A stretch of 56,069 nucleotides of DNA from Desulfovibrionaceae bacterium (GCA_029008115.1 JAQXJC010000023.1:1-56069), one strand, 5' to 3'; positions 9,901 to 18,066 are shown, counted from the first letter of the stretch. Numbers and translations: made by a program. The notes: generated by a model from the letters alone, not told the origin.

Positions 9901-10183
9901 GGCAGCGGTAGCGTCCTGCCCTGGTTTCAAAGGTCACTTCGGCAAAGCATTCACCGGTCTGGCGGGACATGACCTCATTGCCGCTCTTGCTCATCTTGCC
10001 CAGGCGCGGCGTCCGTCCGTACAGGGCAAGGCAGACGGCGTCAAGGATGGTGGTTTTTCCCGCGCCGGTGGGGCCGGTGATGGCAAAGATGCCGTCGCCG
10101 GTAAAGGCCGGGTGCGTCAGATCAATCCGCCAGACACCGGTCAGCGAGTTCAGATTCTGAAAGCAGATATCCAGAATTTTCAT
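6938..10183 (-). CDS. sbcC: SbcC/Rad50-type DNA repair ATPase
   Basis: A 1,081-residue SMC-like ATPase that works with SbcD to cleave DNA hairpins and trim blocked DNA ends. The Walker A motif GPTGAGKTTILDAVCLALYG lies at about residues 35-55. Two long charged coiled-coil arms surround a zinc hook with CPLC near residue 536. The ABC signature LSGGESFLVSLALALG is at about 980 and Walker B LFLDEGFGTLD at about 1010. The ATG overlaps the sbcD stop by four bases (ATGA), so the two are translationally coupled. The last 20 or so residues are low-complexity R/G/S and may be extra. Length and architecture are normal for the family. Confidence 0.96.
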   Translation of the reverse strand: MKILDICFQNLNSLTGVWRIDLTHPAFTGDGIFAITGPTGAGKTTILDAVCLALYGRTPRLGKMSKSGNEVMSRQTGECFAEVTFETRAGRYRCRWSQHRARKRPDGELQAPKHEIVRADSGEIIESKIKGVAELIESVTGMDFDRFTRSMLLAQGSFAAFLQAEPDERAPILEQITGTEIYSRISMRVHERQRGEREALNRLLEEAAGIPLLEADQERELSRELAASQRKEAELTAALADTGRAIAWRTAVSGLEAELAGLGHEEEDLRRRLALFAQERERLDAASRAALLDGAHAELLAIRRQQADDIDALAAETASIPALEAMVADQAAALLAVEQQTARSREQLKDAAPVWQNIRALDQQLARQEQDRDAREEECRLDAARIQENSAALRAAQAARDSVLTLLATAEDYLQTHARDAWLPGNFAGIEEQVHSLAAQQGELARSEAACQTAGTAREQAAITLEDCRRQYAMRQKVLDAASRQLRQDTEKLHALLEGRLLREYRDRKEALLRELALLARITELEAHRKTLVDGEPCPLCGATCHPFAAGQAPSPTAIEQQIEALGRRIQEAEALEEHIRQDEAAERAAHSDLTQAEMLVAAAVSGREEAEKTLAGTRQETERLRDGMRERTQALAVRLQPLGITDMPADTATLLATLAARLKAWERQIREKDDAEKQLAGIDSNIARLKAIIETEQATLDKGLAHLEALRQELEAGRCRRRALGGDTNPDEEEARLTAAVAEAERCERQAREQHGALERQWHAARTRAASLQQRIDLRAPHLDAQEADFATRLAAAGFSREHDFLHARLSAEDRAALSAAATALDQRRTALEARRKDREERLAAEKARNITELDLDALELRRTAHEAELARTREHAAELNRIVRENAAAKTRSAAVQASIEARKREYRRWEDLHLLIGSADGKKYRNFAQGLTFELMISHANRQLRNMTDRYLLARNGARPLELDVIDRYQAGERRSARNLSGGESFLVSLALALGLSQMASRNVRVDSLFLDEGFGTLDEETLDTALHTLAGLRQDGKLIGVISHVPALKERISTQIQVIPRTGGRSRLSGPGCGRVG

Positions 10184-11430
10184 GAATCCTCCTCTGCCTG
10201 CGCATCGTCTTCCAGCAGGGAGGTGACGGCCTCCCTGTAGGTATGGCGGAGTTCATCCCGCCGGCCCTCTGGCACATCATACTGGGCGAGGCAGCGCTCG
10301 AAAACGTCTTCCACGCTCAGCTCGCCGGGATCGATGCCCTCCTGTTGTTCCGGCAGGTCGCCACCGGGCAGGATGTCCCTGATGCGGAGCAGCTCCATGC
10401 CTGTGCCGGCAATCGCGTCTTCCAGACGCTCGCGCAGATCGCCCATGATTTCCGCCCCGTCGTGGATGATCTCAAGCCAGCTCCGGGAGCCTTCCTCCGC
10501 CAGCCGGCGGAGGCGGCCGGCAATGCCGGCCCAGTCCCCCGTAATGCGTACAAGAGGCTGGAATACCGGTACATCCACCAGATGGACGGAAGCGGCGGCT
10601 CCTTGGAGGACGACGTGACACAGACTTTTTTGCTGTCTGGCCTCGCCAAAGCTCATGGGCAGCGGCGAACCGCTGTAGCGCATGGTTTCGGAGCCTCCCA
10701 CCTTTTGCGGGATATGCAGATGGCCCAGAGCCACATAGCTGAAGCAGTCGGGAAAGATGCCGGCCGAGACATGCGCCAGAGAACCGACGTAAAGCTCCCG
10801 CACGCCGTCGCCTTCCATAATCCGCCCGCCGGCAGTGAACAGATGCCCCATGCCGATGATGGGGACGCCGCCGCATTCCTCCTGCCGTTGCCGGGCAAGC
10901 CGGCCCACGGCGGCATAGTGGTCGCGGATGCCCTCAAGGAGCTTCTGCTCCTTCGCGTCAATCTTCTCTCCGGCTTCCGCGGTGCGGACATCCCGGTCGC
11001 GCAGATAGGGAACGGCACAGACAATCAGCTCCGGTTCGTCCTGCCCGTTGCGGAGCACAAGCACCTCGTCCTCCGGTGTGGACGCATTGCCGATGACATG
11101 GATGTTGAAAGCCTTGAGCAGCTCGCGGGGAGCGTTGAGAAAGGAGGGGGAATCATGATTGCCGGCTATGATCACCACGTGCCGGCAGCATGAGGCGGCC
11201 GCCCGGCGCAGAAACTGGTAATACAGCTCCTGAGAGCGGCTGCCCGGCGTACCTGTGTCGAAGACATCCCCCGCCACCAGCAGCACGTCGATGCCAAGTT
11301 GCCGGATGGTGTCCGCCAGCCATGACAGAAAGGCCGCAAATTCTTCATGGCGCCTTCGGCCATACAGTGTCCGGCCCAGGTGCCAGTCGGATGTGTGGAG
11401 TACGTTGAGCGGCGGCGATGGCTGCGGCAT
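10180..11430 (-). CDS. sbcD: SbcD/Mre11-type exonuclease subunit
   Basis: A 416-residue calcineurin-like phosphoesterase, the nuclease subunit of SbcCD. Metal-binding motifs appear in order: SDWHLGRTLYG near the N-terminus, LLVAGDVFDTG, IAGNHDSPSF and ALGHLHIPQ. The frame is open for 65 residues upstream, but I chose ATG 11430 because GGGGGAGG precedes it and the protein then starts a few residues before the first metal motif, as in homologues. It is first in a two-gene operon with sbcC. Confidence 0.95.
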   Translation of the reverse strand: MPQPSPPLNVLHTSDWHLGRTLYGRRRHEEFAAFLSWLADTIRQLGIDVLLVAGDVFDTGTPGSRSQELYYQFLRRAAASCCRHVVIIAGNHDSPSFLNAPRELLKAFNIHVIGNASTPEDEVLVLRNGQDEPELIVCAVPYLRDRDVRTAEAGEKIDAKEQKLLEGIRDHYAAVGRLARQRQEECGGVPIIGMGHLFTAGGRIMEGDGVRELYVGSLAHVSAGIFPDCFSYVALGHLHIPQKVGGSETMRYSGSPLPMSFGEARQQKSLCHVVLQGAAASVHLVDVPVFQPLVRITGDWAGIAGRLRRLAEEGSRSWLEIIHDGAEIMGDLRERLEDAIAGTGMELLRIRDILPGGDLPEQQEGIDPGELSVEDVFERCLAQYDVPEGRRDELRHTYREAVTSLLEDDAQAEEDS

Positions 11431-11747
11431 GCTGTTCCTCCCCCTGCGGGATGTGGTTGCTGTCCGGGGCTGATGGCGGAAGGCCCGGCAGACTGCGGGC
11501 GGGTGCTCCCGGAAGTCGGGCAGCACGGAGCATAGCACGATGGAAGCCTCCCGTAAATCTGCGCCGTATGATCGGAACACGGAGGAAAATTCGTGCGCCT
11601 GCGGTAAGAAACAGCCGGGATTCACCTCCGCCTGTCTTGCCGCGAAGAGCGCGGCGGCAGGTGGCGTCTACTATACTTTTTTGATGAACCGGTGTAGCAG
11701 GAAATGGTGATCATACTGTTATCTTCTACCAGAGAGAGTGCGTGCGT
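11431..11747. other. Divergent promoter region between sbcD and the alkyl sulfatase gene
   Basis: About 317 bases with no gene. One likely minus-strand promoter for sbcD is visible (11529-11557). I could not find a convincing plus-strand promoter for the sulfatase gene; a TATACT at 11672 lacks a matching -35 element. Confidence 0.4.
11529..11557 (-). promoter_or_regulatory. Putative promoter of sbcDC
   Basis: TTTACG (11557-11552), a 17-base spacer and TATGCT (11534-11529), about 100 bases upstream of the sbcD start. The -10 hexamer is the same as in the mqo and HAD-phosphatase promoters of this window. Confidence 0.42.
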
Positions 11748-13766
11748 ATGAAACAGACTTCTGCCTATGTGTGCAGCCTTGTGGCTGCGGCGTTTTTACT
11801 GCAACCGGCGCATGCCGCGGCCGGCACCACGCCGTCCGTGCAGCATCCTGCGGCGGTAGCCATGCCCAGAGATGCCACGGAAAGTACCCGCAAGGCGCAG
11901 GATGCCATACGGGCCGAGCTGCCCTTTACCGACAGGCGGGATTTCGAGGATGCCCACCGGGGCTTTATTGCGGCGGACAATCCCATGATTTTCCGGGGGA
12001 AGAACGGGAATGTCGTGTGGGATATGGATTCCTACCGGCGGTTCATTGATGAAAACCGCGCCGCTCCCGATACGGTCAATCCCAGCCTGTGGCGCATGGC
12101 ACAGCTGAATATGATTCATGGGCTGTTCAAGGTGTCCGATGACATCTATCAGGTGCGCGGCTATGACATTTCCAACATAACATTTATCAGGGGCAGGACG
12201 GGGTGGATTGTGTTTGATCCGCTCATTTCCGTGGAAATGGCCGAAGCCGCCCTGAAGCTGGTCAACGAGAAGCTGGGAAAGCGTCCTGTCGTTGCCGTGC
12301 TGTACAGCCATTCGCACATTGATCATTACGGCGGCGTGCGCGGCGTCATTGATGAAGCGGATGTGAAGGCCGGCAAGGTACAGGTCATCGCGCCGCGCGG
12401 ATTCATGCAGCATGCCGTCAGTGAAAATGTCATTGCGGGCAATGCCATGGGGCGTCGTGCCAGCTACATGTACGGCGTTCTTCTGCCCCGCAATGCCAAG
12501 GGCAGCGTGGGCAGCGGGCTTGGCATGACCAACAGCATGGGCACGCGCAGCCTCATTCCTCCCACCATCGAGATTACGGAAACGGGACAGACCCTGAACA
12601 TCGACGGCGTGAGGATGGTCTTCCAGATGACGCCCGGCACGGAAGCGCCGGCGGAGATGAATACCTGGTTCCCCGATTTCAAGGCGCTGTGGATGGCGGA
12701 AAATGTCTGCAACACCATGCACAATATCCTGACGCTGCGCGGCGCCCAGGTGCGTGATCCGCTGGTGTGGTCCAGATATATCAACGAGGCTCTGGAAACA
12801 TGGGGCGATCAGGCGGAGATACGCTTTCAGGCGCACCACTGGCCGCGCTGGGGCAACGGGCGCATTCAGGAGGAGCTTATCGCCCAGCGGGATCTGTACA
12901 AATTCATTCATGATCAGTCGGTACGGCTGATGAATCAGGGCTATGTGGGGGCGGAAATCGCTGAAAGGCTCACGCTTCCTCCCTCGCTTGCCCGGGAATG
13001 GGCCAACCGTGGCTACTATGGTTCGCTCAAGCACAACAGCCGCGCGGTATACCAGCGGTACATGGGCTGGTATTCCGGACATCCCTCTGATCTGGATAGC
13101 CTGCCGCCTGAAGACGCCGCCAGAAAATATGTGGAATACATGGGTGGCACGGAGGCTATTCTGGCCAGGGCCCGGCAGAGCTTTGCCAGGGGGGAATACC
13201 GCTGGGTGGCAGAGGTGCTCAAGCATGCCGTCTTTGCCGATCCTGCCAATAAAGCTGCCAGAGAACTGCTGGCCGACGCGCTGGAGCAGCTTGGCTATCA
13301 GGCTGAATCCGGCCCGTGGCGCAATGTCTATCTTCAGGGCGCATACGAGCTGCGTCACGGTCTGCCGCAGGTGATGGCGAGCGCGGGAGGTTCGGCGGAC
13401 AGCCTGCGCGCCATGACGCCGGAGATGATTTTTGACTATCTGGGCGTGCTGCTGAATCCTGAAAAGCTTGACGCACGGCCGCTGGCTGTCCGCGTTACTT
13501 TGACAGACCTGCGGAAGGCCTATACGCTTACCGCCGGTAACGGGGTATTGCAGTACAGCGCCCGCCGCATGCCTGCGCCTGATGTCTCTGTCTCCGGTCC
13601 CGCGGCGGTGGTCCTGCCCCTGCTGATGGGCAAGCTGCCGGCAGAGCAGGCGGACAGGCTGCAACAGCGGAAAACGCTGGTGCTGGACGGAGATACGCCC
13701 AGGCTGAAGACGCTGATTGCGGCTTTTGAAATGCCTCCCCGCGTCTTCCCCATTGTCACGCCGTAG
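11748..13766 (+). CDS. Secreted alkyl sulfatase, metallo-beta-lactamase fold (SdsA1/YjcS-type)
   Basis: A 672-residue protein with a cleavable signal peptide (MKQTSAYVCSLVAAAFLLQP, then AHA-A), so it acts in the periplasm or outside. The zinc-binding motif SHSHIDHYGG is at about residues 185-194, followed by the NVIAGNAMGRRASYMYG block characteristic of alkyl sulfatases. The alkyl-sulfatase dimerisation segment (GYYGSLKHNSRAVYQRYMGW) and a C-terminal SCP2-like domain end the protein. The family hydrolyses primary alkyl sulfates such as dodecyl sulfate to alcohol plus sulfate. ATG 11748 has AGAGAGAG upstream; a GTG two codons earlier is possible. It is monocistronic and faces the lipoprotein gene across a hairpin. 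In a sulfate reducer the released sulfate could feed respiration, which is my inference. Confidence 0.93.
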   Translation: MKQTSAYVCSLVAAAFLLQPAHAAAGTTPSVQHPAAVAMPRDATESTRKAQDAIRAELPFTDRRDFEDAHRGFIAADNPMIFRGKNGNVVWDMDSYRRFIDENRAAPDTVNPSLWRMAQLNMIHGLFKVSDDIYQVRGYDISNITFIRGRTGWIVFDPLISVEMAEAALKLVNEKLGKRPVVAVLYSHSHIDHYGGVRGVIDEADVKAGKVQVIAPRGFMQHAVSENVIAGNAMGRRASYMYGVLLPRNAKGSVGSGLGMTNSMGTRSLIPPTIEITETGQTLNIDGVRMVFQMTPGTEAPAEMNTWFPDFKALWMAENVCNTMHNILTLRGAQVRDPLVWSRYINEALETWGDQAEIRFQAHHWPRWGNGRIQEELIAQRDLYKFIHDQSVRLMNQGYVGAEIAERLTLPPSLAREWANRGYYGSLKHNSRAVYQRYMGWYSGHPSDLDSLPPEDAARKYVEYMGGTEAILARARQSFARGEYRWVAEVLKHAVFADPANKAARELLADALEQLGYQAESGPWRNVYLQGAYELRHGLPQVMASAGGSADSLRAMTPEMIFDYLGVLLNPEKLDARPLAVRVTLTDLRKAYTLTAGNGVLQYSARRMPAPDVSVSGPAAVVLPLLMGKLPAEQADRLQQRKTLVLDGDTPRLKTLIAAFEMPPRVFPIVTP

Positions 13767-13774
13767 CACACAGG

Positions 13775-13810
13775 CAAGCTGCACCTTCCCATGCAGGGAG
13801 GTGCAGCTTG
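13775..13810. terminator. Bidirectional hairpin between convergent genes
   Basis: Arms 13775-13786 (CAAGCTGCACCT) and 13799-13810 (AGGTGCAGCTTG) match perfectly over 12 pairs, and the loop can extend the stem with CCC/GGG. There is no T-run on either side, so it is an unusual terminator or an RNA 3'-end stabiliser shared by the sulfatase and lipoprotein transcripts. Confidence 0.6.
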
Positions 13811-13840
13811 CTGGCGAAACATCCGGTGCTGGCGAAAACG

Positions 13841-14545
13841 CTACAGGGAGCGCTCCCGCAGGGAGGAGTCCGGGCGCTGTTCCTGCGGGGGAGTGGTGAT
13901 CTGGTTCAGCCCGGGCAGACTTTCCCGCACAGTGGTGCGCTCGGAGAGCGGATCGGCTGCCGGCGCCGGGGCTGCCGGCACGGCGCTGTCCCGCACGTAC
14001 ATGGTGCAGGCCGAGCCAAAGCATTCATACATGGCGGCTGGCCTGGCCTGAAGCACGCCTCGCTCGGCCACAGGCGTGGGAATGAGCAGATACTGCTCCA
14101 GACTGCGGCCCACGCGCGGCTGGAACAGGCAGGATACCAGCCATGAGCTCCTGCCGGCGCCTTCCCAGTCCAGAATGCCGATCATGCGCACCATGATTTT
14201 CTGCGAGGCTGTTTCCAGAGTGAAGCTGCTGCGGCTGATGCTCGTGCGTGCGCGGGAGCCGGCGGCCAGCTCCCGGAAGGTGCGGGCCCGGAACATGGCG
14301 GCCTTCTCCGGCAGAAAATCCGGTGAGAGCCGGCCAAAGAGAATGCGCCCGTAGGCTTCGTCCGCCGGACCGAACAGGGCTTCCGTATAGCTGTTGGAAC
14401 GATCCACAATGCTTCTGGCCTGCATTTCCTCAGGCATGCGGCGGGCCATTTCCGTAAAGGCCGCCTGATCGACGATCTGCACCGGCCTGCCGCAGCCAGC
14501 CATCAGCAATGGCAGGGCGAGCAGGGCGCAACAGGCATAGTTCAT
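13841..14545 (-). CDS. Hypothetical lipoprotein
   Basis: A 234-residue protein with a lipoprotein signal: a hydrophobic leader ending in LLMAGC, with the lipidated cysteine at residue 18, so it is predicted to be membrane-anchored on the outer side of the cytoplasmic membrane or in the outer membrane. I do not recognise the mature domain. It has two internal cysteines (YECFGSACTMYV) and a Pro/Arg-rich C-terminus. It lies 81 bases downstream of the YcaO gene on the same strand and may be the third gene of that operon. Without a family match, any link to the YcaO protein is inference from position only. Confidence 0.8.
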   Translation of the reverse strand: MNYACCALLALPLLMAGCGRPVQIVDQAAFTEMARRMPEEMQARSIVDRSNSYTEALFGPADEAYGRILFGRLSPDFLPEKAAMFRARTFRELAAGSRARTSISRSSFTLETASQKIMVRMIGILDWEGAGRSSWLVSCLFQPRVGRSLEQYLLIPTPVAERGVLQARPAAMYECFGSACTMYVRDSAVPAAPAPAADPLSERTTVRESLPGLNQITTPPQEQRPDSSLRERSL

Positions 14546-14626
14546 GGCAGAATTCCTGCAATATGTGCCGGAGATTGTCCGGCGGCGTTTCGGGTGATGC
14601 GGTTCGCGCCGTACCCGGCGCGATGG

Positions 14627-16357
14627 TCAGGACTGGCTGCGCAGTTCCTCCAGATGCGTGCGCGCAAAGGCAAGACCGGGATCAATTTCCAGCGCGGCAG
14701 CCAGACAACGCTCCGCTTCCTCCCTCTGTCCAAGAAACTTGCGGCACAGGCCCAGATTGGCCAGGTCCATCACCGAGCCCTTGTCAACCTTCAGCACCTG
14801 CTCAAAGAAATCCGCGGCTCTGGCATAGCTGCCCAGCTTGAAGCAGGCCACGCCGCAGAGATTGCCGTATTCCTTCATATCCGGGCAGAGCCGGAAGGCC
14901 GCTTCCAGCAGGGGCAGCGCATCGGCCCAGCGTTCCCGCAATGTCAGGACATATCCGGCATAGAAGTGCGCCAGCGCGCTGGAATCCGCCTCCGGCTGCA
15001 CAGGAGCCGCTGCGAGGAAGGCCGCGTGCGCGGTGTCAAGATCGCCGGCGCGCAGGGCGAGCATCCCTCTGAAGAAGGGCAGGAAGTGCGCGTCGGGACA
15101 GCATTCCGCCAGCACGCGCAGGCCGTGTTCCGCCTCATCCGCCTCGGCTTCCTCCGCCAGCTTGCGACCGATGAACAGGCCGAGGCTCTGGTTTTTGTCC
15201 CGTTCGCGGAAGCTCAGGCCGGGGATGATGCTGTAATGGGCAGGAATGCCCAGACTGGGATTGGTGGTCTCTATGGCATAGGTCGTGAAACCCTGTTCGT
15301 GCAGGCCGTTGACAGCGGCGAGCAGCTCGTCACGAATATCCTGCCGTTCCACGCAGGGCAGGCTGCTCAGGGGAACGGTATCGCCTTCCAGCAGCCACTG
15401 AATATCCGCCAGCGCGGTAAATTTGGGCAGGCCGGAGGCTTCATAGCATGCGCCTGTGCAGAAGTCGCCGGCAAGCTGGGCCACTTCGGTGACGGCACGG
15501 ATGGCTGCCTTGGCCGGCGAGGCCGCCGTGCCCGCGGTAAAGACAATTTCGGAACGCGTGGGGAATGTGGAGGGGTCCCAAGCCACGGCCCCCACTGTGG
15601 GCACGGGCATGCCGGCGGAAAAGTCCTTCAGCACCAGCGTGATGCCCTGCGCGGCAAAGGCATCCAGCAGAGCGCGCAGCACGGGGTCATCCACGCTGCC
15701 GGGATCGATGGTGGGCGTAGTCATGCGGCGGCGATCCACCAGACAGCAGGCATGCCGCTCCACCAGTTCGCAGCAGCTCTGGAGCAGGGATTCTTCATTG
15801 GTGTTGCCCGCGGCGGTGCCGTTGAATTCGCTGAGCAGCTTAAACCAGTCCAGCGGCAGCCACGTGATTTTTCCCGTATTCAGGCAGGTGGCGGGATAGA
15901 ACTGCCAGCGCAGCAGATCCAGCAGGCGGCGCGCCTGTGCCGGAGCCATGCTGTCCTGTACGGACTTGAGAATGTCCTCCAGAGGAATGAGCGCGTCCCC
16001 GAAGCGGGCTTCCGCCTCGCTCCAGCTGGCCTCCACAAAGCCTTCATGCCGTTCCCAGAAGCTGAAGAAGGCATAGCGCTCCATGAGCTCCATGACGGCG
16101 GATGCCTGCGCCTGTTCCGGAGAGGAGCCCTTGCCCATCTGCTTGCGGGTGGGCATGATGCGCTTTGCATCTTCGCCGCAGACGCTGAGATATACGGGAA
16201 TGCCCAGCCGTCCCACGTCCACCCGGGTGGTGCGGGCCAGAATATCCAGATGGCAGGCAGTCAGCCGGGCACGCACCCGCGCCACTGTCTGCGCCGGGGG
16301 GACGGCCTTGTCCAAATCCTTGGTATATGCCTTGGGGCAGGGAGACAGCGTGATCAT
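14627..16357 (-). CDS. YcaO-domain protein with C-terminal TPR repeats
   Basis: A 576-residue protein. Residues about 50-400 form a YcaO domain (ATP-dependent backbone-amide activation): the paired ATP/Mg-binding helices read SAVMELMERYAFF and CCELVERHACC, and MPTRKQMGKGSSPEQAQASA is the N-terminal binding loop. Residues about 410-570 are tetratricopeptide repeats (LALRAGDLDTAHAAFL, VLTLRERWADALPLLEAAF, ANLGLCRKFLGQREEAERCL). YcaO enzymes make azolines or thioamides in peptides, thioglycine in methyl-CoM reductase, or assist RimO-dependent methylthiolation in E. coli. No precursor peptide, TfuA, dehydrogenase or transporter is nearby, so a RiPP pathway is not supported. Its ATG overlaps the stop of the upstream methyltransferase by four bases. 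The substrate is unknown. Confidence 0.92.
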   Translation of the reverse strand: MITLSPCPKAYTKDLDKAVPPAQTVARVRARLTACHLDILARTTRVDVGRLGIPVYLSVCGEDAKRIMPTRKQMGKGSSPEQAQASAVMELMERYAFFSFWERHEGFVEASWSEAEARFGDALIPLEDILKSVQDSMAPAQARRLLDLLRWQFYPATCLNTGKITWLPLDWFKLLSEFNGTAAGNTNEESLLQSCCELVERHACCLVDRRRMTTPTIDPGSVDDPVLRALLDAFAAQGITLVLKDFSAGMPVPTVGAVAWDPSTFPTRSEIVFTAGTAASPAKAAIRAVTEVAQLAGDFCTGACYEASGLPKFTALADIQWLLEGDTVPLSSLPCVERQDIRDELLAAVNGLHEQGFTTYAIETTNPSLGIPAHYSIIPGLSFRERDKNQSLGLFIGRKLAEEAEADEAEHGLRVLAECCPDAHFLPFFRGMLALRAGDLDTAHAAFLAAAPVQPEADSSALAHFYAGYVLTLRERWADALPLLEAAFRLCPDMKEYGNLCGVACFKLGSYARAADFFEQVLKVDKGSVMDLANLGLCRKFLGQREEAERCLAAALEIDPGLAFARTHLEELRSQS

Positions 16358-17061
16358 GAGCGCTCCAGTACGTGCAGCAGATAGAGGCGGCGCTGTTCTT
16401 CTCCCTCGGCATCCGTGGATCGCACGCCGACTTTGTATTCCTGGATGGAGAAGCTCCTGGCGGCCAGCTTGAAGAAATGCGGCTTGCGGCGTGCCCAGTC
16501 CGTACAGAACACGGCCTTGCCTCCGGCGGCAAGGTGGCGATCCAGAAATTTGAGCAGGGGGCGGTGCAAATCGTCAAGATACAGAATTTCCGAGGCGGCG
16601 ATAATATCGAAGCGCGCGTCCAGGCGCGTCGCGGCCACATCGACGTGCCGCACGTCCATGCAGGCTTCCAGTCCGTTCCTCAGCACATTGGCTTTGGCAA
16701 AGATCAGGGCATCCGGCACGATGTCGCTCACGGTAACATGAGAGAACCCGTAGCGGGCGGCAATGCAGCCGGCCACGCCGCAGCCGGCGCCGATTTCCAG
16801 CAGCGTTTTCCCTGCCGGCTCCAGTTTGCGGAGAAAGCGGCCCATCACAAAGGAGGCAGGCCAGACCTTGGCCCAGAGGGGCAGGTCCTTCAGGGGATTG
16901 CGGATGGCGCGGGTGGCGACCAGATTGTCCAGATGGCTCCGCATGTTGGTGACGCCCAGCACATGCAGAGGCGTTCCGTCCACATCCAGCGGCTCAAAGG
17001 CCACGGTAAAATGCTTGCCGGCCTGTGCCAGCAGGGATTCGAGAGTTTCCGAGACGGGCAT
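16354..17061 (-). CDS. Class I SAM-dependent methyltransferase, protein-methyltransferase-like (NNT1/METTL16-fold group)
   Basis: A 235-residue Rossmann-fold methyltransferase. The SAM-binding motif I is LLEIGAGCGVAGCIAARYG, preceded by the LPLWAKVWPASFVMGRFL block that I associate with the PF10294/NNT1-type protein methyltransferases. Motif II is VTVSDIVPDALIFAKANV, and motif IV reads IIAASEILYLDD. The start at 17061 is followed after its stop by the YcaO gene with a four-base overlap, so the two are coupled and probably act on the same substrate, perhaps methylating the product or partner of the YcaO enzyme. A second protein of the same type lies at 21761-22462 in the nikR operon. Confidence 0.9.
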   Translation of the reverse strand: MPVSETLESLLAQAGKHFTVAFEPLDVDGTPLHVLGVTNMRSHLDNLVATRAIRNPLKDLPLWAKVWPASFVMGRFLRKLEPAGKTLLEIGAGCGVAGCIAARYGFSHVTVSDIVPDALIFAKANVLRNGLEACMDVRHVDVAATRLDARFDIIAASEILYLDDLHRPLLKFLDRHLAAGGKAVFCTDWARRKPHFFKLAARSFSIQEYKVGVRSTDAEGEEQRRLYLLHVLERS

Positions 17062-17202
17062 GGAAAGTCCTTGCGCTAGATAATGATCCGCGGCAGTGCC
17101 GCTGATGTTGTGTTGTACGGAGGTTCACTGCGTAAATCAACTCATTTTTCGGCAGGGGAGGGGAGACTGCCGCGGGACAGGAGAGGCGGCATTGGCGCCT
17201 GT

Positions 17203-17232
17203 TTGACACCTTCGGCCGCTTCCGCCTATGCT
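17203..17232 (+). promoter_or_regulatory. Putative promoter of the HAD phosphatase gene
   Basis: A perfect TTGACA (17203-17208), an 18-base spacer and TATGCT (17227-17232), about 100 bases ahead of the start at 17335. The same intergenic region must also carry the divergent promoter of the methyltransferase-YcaO operon, which I could not place. Confidence 0.62.
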
Positions 17233-17334
17233 CGGCACGTTGTTCGAATGTGCCATGCGTGTTGTTTTGCCGCAATGCTTCTCTCGGAGGTGGGCAGACC
17301 GTGCCGGCACGCAGTTGTTTCGTCAGGGGCAGTC

Positions 17335-17994
17335 ATGTATTCACACGTTTTTTTTGATCTGGATGGAACGCTCACAGACTCCCGTCCCGGGATTATCCAT
17401 TCCGTGCAGTATGCGCTGCGGCACTTTGGCATGGAAATGCCGGAGGCTGCGCTGCTGCCTTTTATCGGGCCGCCGCTGCTGTACTCCTTTCAGCAGTTCT
17501 GCGGCATGGATGCCCGGCAGGCAGCGGAGGCGGTAACGCGGTACCGGGAGTATTTCAAAGATCGCGGCATCTACGAAAACAGTCTCTATCCCGGCGTGGC
17601 GGAGCTGCTGCGTGCGCTGCGTGCCGCTCACCGGCGGGTAGCGCTGGCTACTTCCAAGCCGGAGGTCTTTGCCCGCCGCATTGTGGCATATTTTGGTATG
17701 GAAGACTGCTTTGACTGCGTGTGCGGCGCCGGGCTGGACGGGCCGCGCCAGAGCAAGGCGGATGTGCTTGCCTATGCCTGCGCCACGCTGGAGGCGCGGG
17801 ACATGCGCCGCTGTGTGCTGGTGGGGGATCGTATCTATGATGTTCAGGGCGCGGAGGCTCTGGGCATGGACTGTATCGGCGTGCTGTATGGCTATGGTGC
17901 TCCCGGGGAATTTTGTTCTCCCGCGGTGGTGCGGCAGTGTTCCAGCGTGCGGGAGCTGCGGCAGACGCTGCTGCCGGAGATGACAGCGGGATGA
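17335..17994 (+). CDS. HAD-family phosphatase (phosphoglycolate phosphatase-like)
   Basis: A 219-residue haloacid-dehalogenase hydrolase with all four motifs: FFDLDGTLTDS at residues 7-17, LATSKPEVF (motif II), SKADV (motif III lysine) and VLVGDRIYDVQGA (motif IV). The helical cap between motifs I and II fits the phosphoglycolate phosphatase/5'-nucleotidase-like subgroup. The frame is open for 84 codons upstream, but ATG 17335 is preceded by AGGGG and puts the catalytic DLDGT at the usual distance from the N-terminus. The substrate cannot be read from sequence. The gene is monocistronic and divergent from the methyltransferase gene. Confidence 0.93.
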   Translation: MYSHVFFDLDGTLTDSRPGIIHSVQYALRHFGMEMPEAALLPFIGPPLLYSFQQFCGMDARQAAEAVTRYREYFKDRGIYENSLYPGVAELLRALRAAHRRVALATSKPEVFARRIVAYFGMEDCFDCVCGAGLDGPRQSKADVLAYACATLEARDMRRCVLVGDRIYDVQGAEALGMDCIGVLYGYGAPGEFCSPAVVRQCSSVRELRQTLLPEMTAG

Positions 17995-18066
17995 CAGGCC
18001 CCGGTCCGGCGGGATGAAGGGCCTGCTCCCCGCTGATGCGCCATTGATGCGCCATGCGTGCGGCAA

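Noticed and set aside
13775-13810. Considered as a repeat unit or CRISPR-like palindrome
   Set aside because: Only one copy is seen and it sits exactly between convergent genes, so a transcript-end hairpin is the simpler reading. No regularly spaced repeats occur anywhere in the window.
11796-14024. A 742-codon frame opposite the alkyl sulfatase gene
   Set aside because: It runs through the shared hairpin and into the lipoprotein gene and lacks any family feature.
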